Shown here: positions 1 through 6,737 of the stretch, in pieces
Layout: every line of letters begins with the position of its first letter
Numbering within the stretch: the first letter of the stretch is position 1
Assembly (NCBI GenBank): GCA_030146905.1
Contig: JASLAV010001022.1
Coordinates: 1-7,036, forward strand
Length of the DNA stretch: 7,036 nucleotides
Reading direction: 5' to 3'
Origin: Lentzea sp.
Lineage (GTDB): Bacteria; Actinomycetota; Actinomycetes; Mycobacteriales; Pseudonocardiaceae
Position numbers and translations under genes: made by a program
Notes under the pieces: generated by a model
Databases searched by the model: none
Seen by the model: only the letters and a program-made list of their open reading frames with translations
What the model was told of the DNA's origin: nothing

Positions 1-2415
1 GAGGTCGAGTACCGCTCCCGCACCAGCGACGGCAGCGAGCCGAGGACGGCCATCGGCGGACGGCAGCTGCTGGTCGACAACGGCAGGAACGTCGCGCCGG
101 ACGACCCGCCGCACCCGCGCACCGCGGTCGGGTTCTCCCGGGACGGCAGGAAGATGCACGTGCTGACCGTCGACGGGCGGCAGGGCGCGCACCTGCCGGG
201 CCTGAGCCTCCCCGACCTCGCCGACGCCATGATCGAGCTCGGCGCGCACAACGCCCTCAACCTCGACGGCGGCGGCTCGTCGACCATGCTCGCCCGCCGG
301 CCCGGCACGACCGCGCTGGAGACGGTCAACACGCCCTCGGACGGCGCGGAGCGGCCCGTCCCCAACGGCCTGGCGCTCTACGCGCCCACCGGCACCGGCC
401 GCCTCACCGGCTTCGACGTGCGGACCGGCAGCACGCGCGTCTTCCCCGGCATGACGCGCAGGATGACCGTGCGGGCCCACGACGAGACGTACGGACCGGC
501 AGCCGGCGGCCACGTCACGAGCGCGACGGGCGGCTGGGCGATCGGCGACACCTTCCACGCGGCACGGCGCTCGGGCCCGGCGTCGTTCACGGCGTCGCGC
601 GGCCGCACGTCCAAGGCCACCGGGCTGACCGTGCTGGGTGAGCTCACCCGGCTCGCACCGGCAGAGCCGCGGATCAGCCTGAACGCCGGGGAGCAGCGCC
701 CGTTGCGGGTCGACGGCTTCGACGCCAGGGGCTTCAGCGCGCCGATCGAGCGGGCCGACCTCGACCTCCGCTACGACCGCGAGGTCGTCGAGGTCACCCC
801 GGACCTCCGGATCCGGGCGTTGAGGACGGGCGCGACCACGATCACGGCGCGAGCGGGAGGCGAGGAGACTCGGATCGCCGTCACCGTCGGCGCCGCGGAC
901 GAGCTGGTCGCGTCCTTCGACGACGCTCCACAGTGGACCTTCGGGTCCGCGCGGGCGACCGGCTCCGTCAGCCCGGAGCCCCACGGCCACACGGGTACCG
1001 GGCTGAGGCTGAGCTACGACTTCACCCGGTCGACCGGCACGCGCACTGCTTACGCCACCCCTCCGAAGCCGATCCAGGTCGACGGGCAACCCCTGTCCCT
1101 CTCCGCTCAGGTGCACGGCAGCGGCAAGGGCGAGTGGACGGCGTTCACGGTGACGGACTCGACCGGCCGGTCACGGGCGCTCTACGGCCCGCACATCACC
1201 TGGACCGGCTGGGGACGGGTCGAGGTCCCGGTGCCGCCGGAGCTCGAGTTCCCCGTCCAGGTCACCAGGTTCTCGGTGGTCGAGACCGGCGCCGCCCGCT
1301 CGTACACCGGCGAGGTGGTCGTCGACGACATCACCGCACGCGTTCCGCCCGAGGTCGCTCTGCCCCCGGCCCCCGAGGTCAGGGAGGACGTGGTCGGCCG
1401 GGCGGAGGGCTGGACGTTCGCGGTCATGTCGGACGCCCAGTTCGTCGCACGCGCCCCCGACAGCGACCTGGTGAGGTCCGCGCGCAGGACGTTCAGGGAG
1501 ATCAGGGCGTCAGGAGCCGAGTTCGTCGTCATCAACGGCGACCTCGTCGACGAGGCCTCTCCCGAGGACCTGGACCTGGCGCACCGGATCCTCGACGAGG
1601 AGCTGGGCGGGTTCCCCTGGTACTACGTGCCGGGCAACCACGAGGTCATGGGACCCGGCACGATCGACAACTTCCGCGCCGAGTTCGGCGCCACCCACCG
1701 CACGTTCGACCACAGGGGCACGCGGTTCGTGCTGCTCGACTCGTCGGCGGGGACGTTGCGGGGCGGCGGCTTCGACCAGGTGGAGATGCTCGGGACGGCG
1801 CTGCGGACCGCACGCGGCCAGGCCGTCGTGATGATGCACCACCCGCTGCGCGACCCCACGCCCGCGCGCACGAGCCAGCTGTCCGACCGGATGGAGGCCG
1901 CGTATGTCGAACGGCTGCTGTCCGAACGGGACGAACCCACGGCGTTCATCGCCGGGCACGTCGGCGGCTTCTTCGCGTCCACTGTGGACGGCGTGCCGCA
2001 CGTGGTGAACGGCAACTCCGGCAAGGCACCCGCCGAGGCGGACGGGTTCACCGGCTGGACGCTCGTCGGCGTCGCGGACGGGGGCGTCAGGGCCGAGATC
2101 CGGCCGCACGTGGACTCGCTCCGGGTCCACGCTCCCGCCCACCTGGGCACCGGTGATCGGGAAACGGTTGCGGCGACCCTGAAGCAGGGGCCGCGGACGC
2201 TGCCGGTGCGCTACCCGATGGGCGTGGTGTGGCACGGGTCACCCGGCCTGCACGTGGGCGCGGCGGAGGGGGTCCGGCCGTGGCACGTGGCGAGGCTCGA
2301 CCCCGGCTCGGGTGTCCTCATCGGAATCAGGCCTGGTCAGGTCGAGATCTCCGCCACGGTCAACGGTGTGCGGAGCAGCGCGGACGTGCGCGTCGGGCCG
2401 CGCGGGACCGGCTGA
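1..2415 (+). CDS. Phosphodiester glycosidase / metallophosphoesterase multidomain protein (5' end missing)
   Basis: The frame is open from the first base, so the gene starts upstream; the internal ATG at 154 lies inside a conserved domain and is not the start. Counting residues from base 1 (804 visible), about 1-130 is the C-terminal part of a NAGPA-type (DUF2233) phosphodiester glycosidase: HPRTAVGF, then LNLDGGGSST at 87-96 and PNGLALYAP at 121-129. This family cleaves sugar phosphodiesters; the bacterial substrate is often unknown. About 131-300 looks like two Ig/BIG2-type beta segments. About 303-450 resembles a jelly-roll carbohydrate-binding domain. About 471-690 is a calcineurin-like metallophosphoesterase with NGD (D514), GNHE (N546, H547) and HH (613-614). 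The first motif reads DAQ (478-480) instead of DxH, and the last reads GHVG (652-655) instead of GHxH. A further BIG2-like tail ends the protein. I infer a secreted or cell-wall enzyme, but no signal peptide can be seen here. Confidence 0.88.
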   Translation, partial: EVEYRSRTSDGSEPRTAIGGRQLLVDNGRNVAPDDPPHPRTAVGFSRDGRKMHVLTVDGRQGAHLPGLSLPDLADAMIELGAHNALNLDGGGSSTMLARRPGTTALETVNTPSDGAERPVPNGLALYAPTGTGRLTGFDVRTGSTRVFPGMTRRMTVRAHDETYGPAAGGHVTSATGGWAIGDTFHAARRSGPASFTASRGRTSKATGLTVLGELTRLAPAEPRISLNAGEQRPLRVDGFDARGFSAPIERADLDLRYDREVVEVTPDLRIRALRTGATTITARAGGEETRIAVTVGAADELVASFDDAPQWTFGSARATGSVSPEPHGHTGTGLRLSYDFTRSTGTRTAYATPPKPIQVDGQPLSLSAQVHGSGKGEWTAFTVTDSTGRSRALYGPHITWTGWGRVEVPVPPELEFPVQVTRFSVVETGAARSYTGEVVVDDITARVPPEVALPPAPEVREDVVGRAEGWTFAVMSDAQFVARAPDSDLVRSARRTFREIRASGAEFVVINGDLVDEASPEDLDLAHRILDEELGGFPWYYVPGNHEVMGPGTIDNFRAEFGATHRTFDHRGTRFVLLDSSAGTLRGGGFDQVEMLGTALRTARGQAVVMMHHPLRDPTPARTSQLSDRMEAAYVERLLSERDEPTAFIAGHVGGFFASTVDGVPHVVNGNSGKAPAEADGFTGWTLVGVADGGVRAEIRPHVDSLRVHAPAHLGTGDRETVAATLKQGPRTLPVRYPMGVVWHGSPGLHVGAAEGVRPWHVARLDPGSGVLIGIRPGQVEISATVNGVRSSADVRVGPRGTG

Positions 2416-2446
2416 CCTGGTCTGGGTGAGTGTGGTGTGAGGCGGT

Positions 2447-2453
2447 GGGGGAA
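2447..2453 (+). promoter_or_regulatory. Likely ribosome binding site of the helicase gene
   Basis: A purine run, GGGGGAA, lies 10 bases before the ATG at 2464. It is the only Shine-Dalgarno-like stretch here and supports that ATG over the in-frame GTG at 2437. A GATACT hexamer at 2454-2459 also resembles a -10 box, but it sits only 4 bases from the ATG, too close for a normal transcription start, so I do not call it a promoter. Confidence 0.4.
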
Positions 2454-2463
2454 GATACTCGTC

Positions 2464-4125
2464 ATGACCACCGCCGACAACGGTTTCGCCGACCTGGGGC
2501 TGCGGCCCGACATCCTCAACGCACTCACCACTCTGGGCTACGAGGAGCCGACGCCGATCCAGAGCGAAGCGATTCCGCCGCTGCTCGCTGGCAACGACCT
2601 GCTCGGGCAGGCCGCCACGGGCACGGGCAAGACGGCGGCGTTCGCGTTGCCGCTCCTCGAACGCATCGCGGACAGGATCGGCAAGGGTGAGAAGCCACTC
2701 GCCCTCGTGCTCGCGCCGACCCGCGAACTGGCCGTCCAGGTGTCCGAGGCCGTGCACCGCTACGGCCGCCACATGGGCACCCGCGTGCTGCCGATCTACG
2801 GCGGCCAGCCGATCGGCCGTCAGCTGCGCGAGCTCTCGCGCGGCGTCGACATCGTGGTCGCGACCCCCGGCCGCGCGATCGACCACCTCCAGCGCGGCAC
2901 GCTGCAGCTCGGCGACCTGCAGGTCGTCGTGCTCGACGAAGCCGACGAGATGCTCGACATGGGCTTCGCCGAGGACATCGACGCGATCCTCTCCGAGACC
3001 CCTCCCGAGCGGCAGACCGTGCTGTTCTCGGCCACGATGCCGCCGCGCATCGACCGCATGGCCAAGAGCCACCTCCGCTCGCCGGTGCTGATCCAGATCG
3101 AGCGCGAGAAGACCGAGCCCGGCGAGGCACCGCGCGTCCGTCAGACCGCGTACCTGGTGCGCCGCGAGCACAAGCCCGCCGCGCTCGGCCGCGTGCTGGA
3201 CGTCGAGTCGCCGACCGCCGCCGTCGTCTTCTGCCGCACGCGCGACGAGGTCGACCAGCTCACCGAGACGCTGAACGGCCGGGGCTACCGCGCCGAGTCG
3301 CTGCACGGCGGCATCAGCCAGGAGCAGCGCGACCGCGTGATGGCCCGCCTGCGCGGCGGCACCGCCGACCTGCTGGTCGCCACCGACGTCGCCGCCCGCG
3401 GCCTCGACATCGAGCAGCTCACGCACGTCGTCAACTACAACGTGCCGTCCGCGCCGGAGTCCTACACGCACCGCATCGGCCGCGTGGGCCGTGCCGGTCG
3501 TGAGGGTGTCGCGATCACGCTGGTCGAGCCGCGCGAGAACTCGATGCTCAAGACGATCGAGCGCGTCACCAAGACCAAGATCCCCATGGAGAAGGTGCCG
3601 ACGGTCGCCGACCTGCGCGCACGGCAGCTGGAGCTGACCCGCTCGTCGCTGCAGGAGTCGCTGATGGAGGACGACCTGTCGCGGTTCCGCGTCGTCGTCG
3701 AGACGCTGGCGGACGAGTTCGACGTGATGGACATCGCGCTGGCCGCGGTGAAGCTCGCCCACGAGGCCTCCGGTGCCGCCGCGGACGAGGAGGAGATCCC
3801 GGAGGTGCGCGCGCGTGAGGACCGCCCGCGCCGCGACGGCGTCGCCGCCGGTCCCCGCCGCGAGCGCCGCGGCCCGTCCGAGGGCATGACGAGGCTCTTC
3901 CTGGGCGCCGGCCGCTCGTCGGGCATCCGGCCGCAGGACATCGTCGGCGCGATCACCGGTGAGACGGGCCTGAAGGGCCGCGACATCGGCGCGATCGAGA
4001 TCGCGGACCGGTTCTCGCTGGTCGAGGTGCCCGGTGACTCCGCGAACGACGTGATCGAGCAGCTCAGGGACGCCACCATCAAGGGCAAGCGCGTCACCAT
4101 CCGCCGCGAACGCCAGCCCCGCTGA
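2464..4125 (+). CDS. deaD: DEAD-box ATP-dependent RNA helicase, DeaD/CsdA type
   Basis: A complete helicase of 553 residues from ATG 2464, close to the usual length of actinobacterial DeaD proteins. It unwinds RNA duplexes using ATP in the cytoplasm; relatives act in ribosome assembly, mRNA turnover and cold growth. All signatures are intact: the Q motif with Q33, Walker A GTGKT at 53-57, PTREL, TPGR, DEAD at 158-161, SAT at 189-191, VVFCRT, ATDVAARGLD at 306-315 and HRIGRVGR at 336-343. A charged linker of about 30 residues rich in Arg and Glu follows. A DbpA-type RNA-binding domain from about 475 (MTRLFLGAGR) to the end then recognises RNA. GTG 2437 would add nine residues (MRRWGKILV), but the sequence after ATG 2464 begins the normal family N-terminus. 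The gene lies 48 bases after the glycosidase gene and is followed after 5 bases by a small gene that it probably carries in its transcript. The symbol rests on family resemblance; a more specific DbpA or RhlE role cannot be excluded. Confidence 0.95.
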   Translation: MTTADNGFADLGLRPDILNALTTLGYEEPTPIQSEAIPPLLAGNDLLGQAATGTGKTAAFALPLLERIADRIGKGEKPLALVLAPTRELAVQVSEAVHRYGRHMGTRVLPIYGGQPIGRQLRELSRGVDIVVATPGRAIDHLQRGTLQLGDLQVVVLDEADEMLDMGFAEDIDAILSETPPERQTVLFSATMPPRIDRMAKSHLRSPVLIQIEREKTEPGEAPRVRQTAYLVRREHKPAALGRVLDVESPTAAVVFCRTRDEVDQLTETLNGRGYRAESLHGGISQEQRDRVMARLRGGTADLLVATDVAARGLDIEQLTHVVNYNVPSAPESYTHRIGRVGRAGREGVAITLVEPRENSMLKTIERVTKTKIPMEKVPTVADLRARQLELTRSSLQESLMEDDLSRFRVVVETLADEFDVMDIALAAVKLAHEASGAAADEEEIPEVRAREDRPRRDGVAAGPRRERRGPSEGMTRLFLGAGRSSGIRPQDIVGAITGETGLKGRDIGAIEIADRFSLVEVPGDSANDVIEQLRDATIKGKRVTIRRERQPR

Positions 4126-4130
4126 CGCCC

Positions 4131-4379
4131 GTGGAGTTCCAGTACTTCGCCTGGCTCTCCGAGGACAAGGAGTCAGTGGAGGACGCGCGTCAGGTCGCCA
4201 GGATCGGAACGGGTCCCGGCGGCCGCACCGTTCAGGAGCTGTACACGGCCGAGTCCGGCTGGGTACCGACCGAACTGGTCCACGACGTGCAAGACCTGCG
4301 CAAGCAGGGCTGGCTGATGAAGATCACCGCGCAGGACGTCGAGGTGTTCAAGGTCGTCCTGGCGCAGCGCCGGGCCTGA
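4131..4379 (+). CDS. Small hypothetical protein coupled to the helicase
   Basis: I do not recognise this 82-residue protein. It starts with GTG 5 bases after the helicase stop. No clear Shine-Dalgarno sequence precedes it, so translation is probably coupled to ribosomes finishing the helicase. It has no signal peptide or membrane segment. By my count it is mildly acidic (13 Asp/Glu against 10 Lys/Arg) and rich in aromatics, including W8, W44 and W61. The N-terminal third (QYFAWLSEDKES to about residue 24) is polar and probably helical. A Gly-rich turn at 26-31 (GTGPGG) follows, then a segment including ELVHDVQDLRKQGWLMKI (48-65) and a hydrophobic C-terminal stretch, VEVFKVVLAQ. The third codon position is G/C-rich like that of its neighbours, and the layout looks like a compact folded cytosolic protein, so I believe it is real. 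Its position suggests a job linked to the helicase or RNA metabolism, but nothing in the sequence proves this. Confidence 0.72.
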   Translation: MEFQYFAWLSEDKESVEDARQVARIGTGPGGRTVQELYTAESGWVPTELVHDVQDLRKQGWLMKITAQDVEVFKVVLAQRRA

Positions 4380-4383
4380 ACGC

Positions 4384-5127
4384 TCACGGCTTGCGCGCCT
4401 CGACGAGGAACCTCGTCGAGGTGCAGGCGAACTCGCCGTGCTCCTGGATGTGCGCGTGCACGTCCAGGAGCCGGTCCCGGTAGGCCTCCACGGTGAACCC
4501 CGGCACCGTCCACAGAACCTTGCGCAGGAAGTGCACCACCGCGCCGACGTCGAAGAACGCCACCCGCAGTGCCACCGGCTCCAGCCGGAGGACCTCCAGC
4601 CCGGCGGCCTCGGCGTCCGCCCTGGCCCGTGACGTGCCGCGGGCGTCGCCGACGGGCTGCGGCCCCATCATGAAATCGGTCAGCTCCCGGTTCGTGCCCT
4701 CGCCGATCTGCTGCGAGAAGTACGTCCCGCCGGGCTTGAGCACCCGTGCGATCTCGGTCCACGGCGTGACCACGGGGTGCCGGCTGATCACGAGGTCGAA
4801 CAGCTCGTCGCGGAACGGCAGCGGACCGGCGTCCGCCGCCCGCACGACGAGCGCGTCCGGCAGGTTCCGCGACGCCACAACGGCGTTCGGCGGCCACGAC
4901 TCCGTGGCGGCGAACAGCGGCGGCTTGACCGGCGCGGAGGCCGTGACCTCTCCCCCGCCGGTCTGCAGGTCCAGAGCGGACTCCACGGCGGCGAGCTTCG
5001 ACGCGATCACGGAGGCGTAGCCCCACGGCGGGCGTTCCTCGATGGCCCTGCCCTCGAACCAGGAGAAGTCCCAGCCCTCCAGCGGTACCGCGGCCCCCTC
5101 GGCCACCAGCTCCTCGAATGACCCCAT
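4384..5127 (-). CDS. Class I SAM-dependent methyltransferase
   Basis: A 247-residue Rossmann-fold methyltransferase, probably cytosolic, transferring a methyl group from S-adenosylmethionine to an unidentified acceptor. The N-terminal MGSFEELVAEG and GWDFSWFEGRA lead into the SAM-binding loop ALDLQTGGGE, with acidic D53 and Gly 57-59. Then come TESWPPN (75-81), D99 before GPLPF, the FDLVISRH strand (110-117) and the loop RVLKPGGTYF (128-137), followed by SQQIG. The first Gly of the usual D-x-G-x-G-x-G loop is replaced by Gln (Q55). The reading frame continues upstream to an ATG at 5256. That extension (VRETNQDAASRSRGRVPP and similar) looks like translated non-coding DNA, and the conserved family start is MGSFEEL, so I chose ATG 5127. 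No strong ribosome binding site is visible before it. The gene converges on the 82-residue gene with 4 bases between the stops. I cannot name the substrate. Confidence 0.85.
   Translation of the reverse strand: MGSFEELVAEGAAVPLEGWDFSWFEGRAIEERPPWGYASVIASKLAAVESALDLQTGGGEVTASAPVKPPLFAATESWPPNAVVASRNLPDALVVRAADAGPLPFRDELFDLVISRHPVVTPWTEIARVLKPGGTYFSQQIGEGTNRELTDFMMGPQPVGDARGTSRARADAEAAGLEVLRLEPVALRVAFFDVGAVVHFLRKVLWTVPGFTVEAYRDRLLDVHAHIQEHGEFACTSTRFLVEARKP
4398..4421. terminator. Nested inverted repeat at convergent gene ends, candidate bidirectional terminator
   Basis: CCTCGACGAGG (4398-4408) and CCTCGTCGAGG (4411-4421) are perfect reverse complements separated by two bases. Each arm is also a small palindrome in itself (CCTCG-N-CGAGG). 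The pairing extends outward at 4395-4397 with 4422-4424: two Watson-Crick pairs and one G-U pair in plus-strand RNA. The repeat begins 18 bases after the stop of the 82-residue gene and lies inside the last codons of the minus-strand methyltransferase. No T-run follows on either side. If it terminates, it would be the tail-less type reported for actinobacteria. Chance or coding constraint is the alternative. Confidence 0.4.
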
Positions 5128-5193
5128 GGGCACGGATCGCACCACACCCCGCGGCGGGTGGCCACCGAAAATGGGCGGCACCCGTCCCCGGCT

Positions 5194-5222
5194 GCGAGAC
5201 GCCGCGTCCTGATTCGTCTCGC
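5194..5222. repeat. 8-bp inverted repeat upstream of the methyltransferase gene
   Basis: GCGAGACG (5194-5201) and CGTCTCGC (5215-5222) are perfect reverse complements around a 13-base centre. They sit in the 148-base gap (5128-5275) between the protease-like remnant and the methyltransferase start, about 67 bases upstream of that start. The repeat could be an operator for the methyltransferase, or a weak hairpin ending transcripts arriving from the AraC/VOC operon. I see no convincing -35/-10 pair in the rest of the gap. Confidence 0.3.
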
Positions 5223-5275
5223 GCACAACGGAACAGGTGCCGCCGAGGTGGTACAACGACCGGACGGCCGTGCGG

Positions 5276-5534
5276 TTACGCCCGGAGGCGGTAATGCCGC
5301 AGGACCGTTTGGCCTACCGAGTTGCCGTCGGTGTCCAGGGCGACCACGCGTAGCGACACGTGACCACCGGCCGTCCCGCCCGAGGGAACGAGCGCCTTCA
5401 CGGACACCCGGTCGAGGCCGTCGTCGAACGACGCGCAGGTCTTGAGCTCACGCAACGTGCCCGGCTTGCGCGACGCGGTGAACCTCACCGGCAGCTTGCC
5501 GTCCGCCGGAGCCGAGAACCGCAAGGGGTTGGGT
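5276..5534 (-). pseudogene. Remnant of the C-terminus of a subtilisin-like (S8) secreted protease
   Basis: Directly behind the VOC gene stop, in a different frame, an open reading frame of about 85 codons ends at TAA 5276-5278. Its product reads protein-like: PLRFSAPADGKLPVRFTASR, then CASFDDGLDR, then GGHVSLRVVALDTDGNSVGQTVLRHYRLRA. From memory, the pattern ASFDDG ... VSLRV.A.DTDGN.V.QTV.R.Y.L is typical of the last 80 or so residues of large actinobacterial S8 serine peptidases, where a beta-sandwich follows the protease domain. There is no catalytic domain, no signal peptide and no good start codon with a ribosome binding site. Only weak TTG/GTG options exist inside. The stretch between the FDDG motif and VSLRV also looks shortened. 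I infer that the rest of the gene was lost when the AraC/VOC pair or another rearrangement took its place. A short expressed beta protein is a less likely alternative. Confidence 0.55.
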
Positions 5535-5933
5535 TCACGCTCCGCGATAGGTGCCGAAGCTCCAGCGGTTGCCCTCGGGGTCGGCGACGGTGAAACCGCG
5601 CGAGCCGTAGTCCTCGTCGCGCAGCCCGCGGATCTCGGTGGCACCGCGGGCCAGCGACCGCGCGTGGACCTCGTCCGGCCGGTCGGTCACCACGTAGATC
5701 GACCCGGCGCCCGCGCGCGTCGCCTCGACCTCGCCGACCGAACGCACGACGGATCCCAGCATCACGCCGCCGCCTTCCGGCCAGACCATCTCGCAGTGCA
5801 CGACCTCGCCTTCGGCCTCTCCCGGCACGACGAGGTGCTCCCGGAAGCCGAACGCCTCGACCAGGAACCGGACCGCCGCGGGAGCGTCCTGATAGGACAG
5901 AGTGGGCCAGCAGGTGGGTGCAGGTGTTGTCAT
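5535..5933 (-). CDS. VOC (glyoxalase/bleomycin-resistance fold) family protein
   Basis: A 132-residue protein of the vicinal oxygen chelate superfamily, complete and of normal single-chain length. The first beta-alpha-beta module is PTLSYQDAPAAVRFLVEAFGF (about 10-30), followed by VVHCEMVWPEGGGVML. The second is SIYVVTDRPDEVHARSLARGATEI, ending in the hallmark FTVADPEGNRWSFGTY at the C-terminus. The position after Trp, which is a metal-binding Glu in many glyoxalases, is Ser here. This suggests a PhnB-like or small-molecule-binding protein rather than a classical metal-dependent glyoxalase. The start is ATG 5933, whose ATG overlaps the TGA of the AraC gene (sequence ATGA). A GTG at 5942 would add three residues but spoils this coupling. 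Pairing with an AraC regulator suggests that the regulator and this protein respond to the same compound, unknown here. Confidence 0.87.
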   Translation of the reverse strand: MTTPAPTCWPTLSYQDAPAAVRFLVEAFGFREHLVVPGEAEGEVVHCEMVWPEGGGVMLGSVVRSVGEVEATRAGAGSIYVVTDRPDEVHARSLARGATEIRGLRDEDYGSRGFTVADPEGNRWSFGTYRGA

Positions 5934-6730
5934 GGCGCCCACCCTGCGCTCTGCTCCGGCTCACCGCCTTGTACGAATGGAAGCTCCGCCGCGATCCACT
6001 CGGTCGGTGTCGCCCCGCACAACGCGCGCCAGTCGCGGTTGAAGTGCGCCTGGTCGGTGGAGCCGCAGGCGGCGGCCACCTCGGTCAGCGTGGGACGCCG
6101 CTCGCCGCGCAGCATCCGGCTCGCCCGCTCGAACCGCATGATCCTGGCCACGACCTTCGGCGTCAGCCCGTACTCCGCCGCGAACCGCGCGCTCAGGTGC
6201 TGACGGGACCACCCGACCTCGGCGGCGATCTCACCGACCGGCACCCCTGCCGCGAGCCGCTGCCACGCCCACGCCACCTCGACCCGCTGCCTGACCGGCC
6301 GCACCAGCCGGCCCAGCACCTCGTCCACGCACGCGAACCGGTCGGTCCACGTCGTGGCCTCCTGCAACCGTTCGCGCAGCTCGGCGGCCGGTGCGCCGAG
6401 GGTGTCCAGCCCGACCGTCACGCAGGAGAGCTCACCGGCGGGCATGCCGAAGAACGCCCTCGTCCCCAACGGCGTGAGGTCGCACTGGACGCCGTGCTGG
6501 AACCCGTCGTGGCTGATGATCACGGCCTCGTCGTGCAGCCCTCCGCACAGCGCGGCGAACCGGCCGTCCGCGAGGTCGACCGTGCCGTCGACCGTGACGA
6601 CGAGGGTGAGCGAGCGCGACGGGAGACCGCGGTGGATGCCGGGTCCGGTCCGCATCCGGTACCCGGAGTACCGCGTGACGAACGGCCTCAGGCGCGGGTG
6701 CGGCAGGCCGACGACGTGCTCGACGTCCAC
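5930..6730 (-). CDS. AraC-family transcriptional regulator
   Basis: A 266-residue DNA-binding regulator starting at GTG 6730. The N-terminal half (to about 140) is a sensor region of the type seen in actinobacterial AraC proteins: LRPFVTRYSGYR, then PSRSLTLVVTVDG and the segment TPLGTRAFFGMPAGEL. It probably binds a small ligand. The C-terminal half carries the two helix-turn-helix units: GEIAAEVGWSRQHLSARFAAEYGL (W174), then LTEVAAACGSTDQAHFNRDWRALCGATPTEW. The motif QAHFNRDWR is the usual second recognition helix. It overlaps the VOC gene by 4 bases, so the two are translated together. Only 30 bases separate it from the ROK gene upstream. A TAGCAT hexamer 7 bases before the GTG suggests that it has its own promoter. 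It probably controls its own operon. Its length and domain order are normal. Confidence 0.9.
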   Translation of the reverse strand: MDVEHVVGLPHPRLRPFVTRYSGYRMRTGPGIHRGLPSRSLTLVVTVDGTVDLADGRFAALCGGLHDEAVIISHDGFQHGVQCDLTPLGTRAFFGMPAGELSCVTVGLDTLGAPAAELRERLQEATTWTDRFACVDEVLGRLVRPVRQRVEVAWAWQRLAAGVPVGEIAAEVGWSRQHLSARFAAEYGLTPKVVARIMRFERASRMLRGERRPTLTEVAAACGSTDQAHFNRDWRALCGATPTEWIAAELPFVQGGEPEQSAGWAP

Positions 6731-6737
6731 GGCCCCG

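Noticed and set aside
807..816. 10-bp palindrome CCGGATCCGG
   Set aside because: Single copy inside coding sequence, and such palindromes are expected by chance in DNA of this GC content.
933..2156. 407-codon open frame on the plus strand in another frame of the first gene
   Set aside because: The product is extremely rich in Arg, Gly and Pro and overlaps a gene with recognisable domains; it is a GC-bias artefact.
1510..2235. 241-codon open frame on the minus strand opposite the metallophosphoesterase domain
   Set aside because: Low-complexity Arg/Val/His product, no motif and no plausible start site; a shadow of the real gene.
154..2415. ATG at 154 as the start of the first gene
   Set aside because: The frame is open to base 1 and the residues before 154 (HPRTAVGF and others) belong to the NAGPA domain, so the gene is cut by the window edge.
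2239..3762. 507-codon open frame on the minus strand, opposite the helicase
   Set aside because: Its product is a monotonous mix of Arg, His, Ala, Val, Leu and Gly with no domain. It mirrors the codon bias of the clear helicase on the other strand.
5128..5256. N-terminal extension of the methyltransferase to an upstream ATG
   Set aside because: The added 43 residues look non-coding and precede the conserved family start; the extension also covers the inverted repeat and the likely promoter region.
5442..6203. 253-codon open frame on the plus strand opposite the VOC and AraC genes
   Set aside because: Both minus-strand genes are well supported by domains, and this frame has none.
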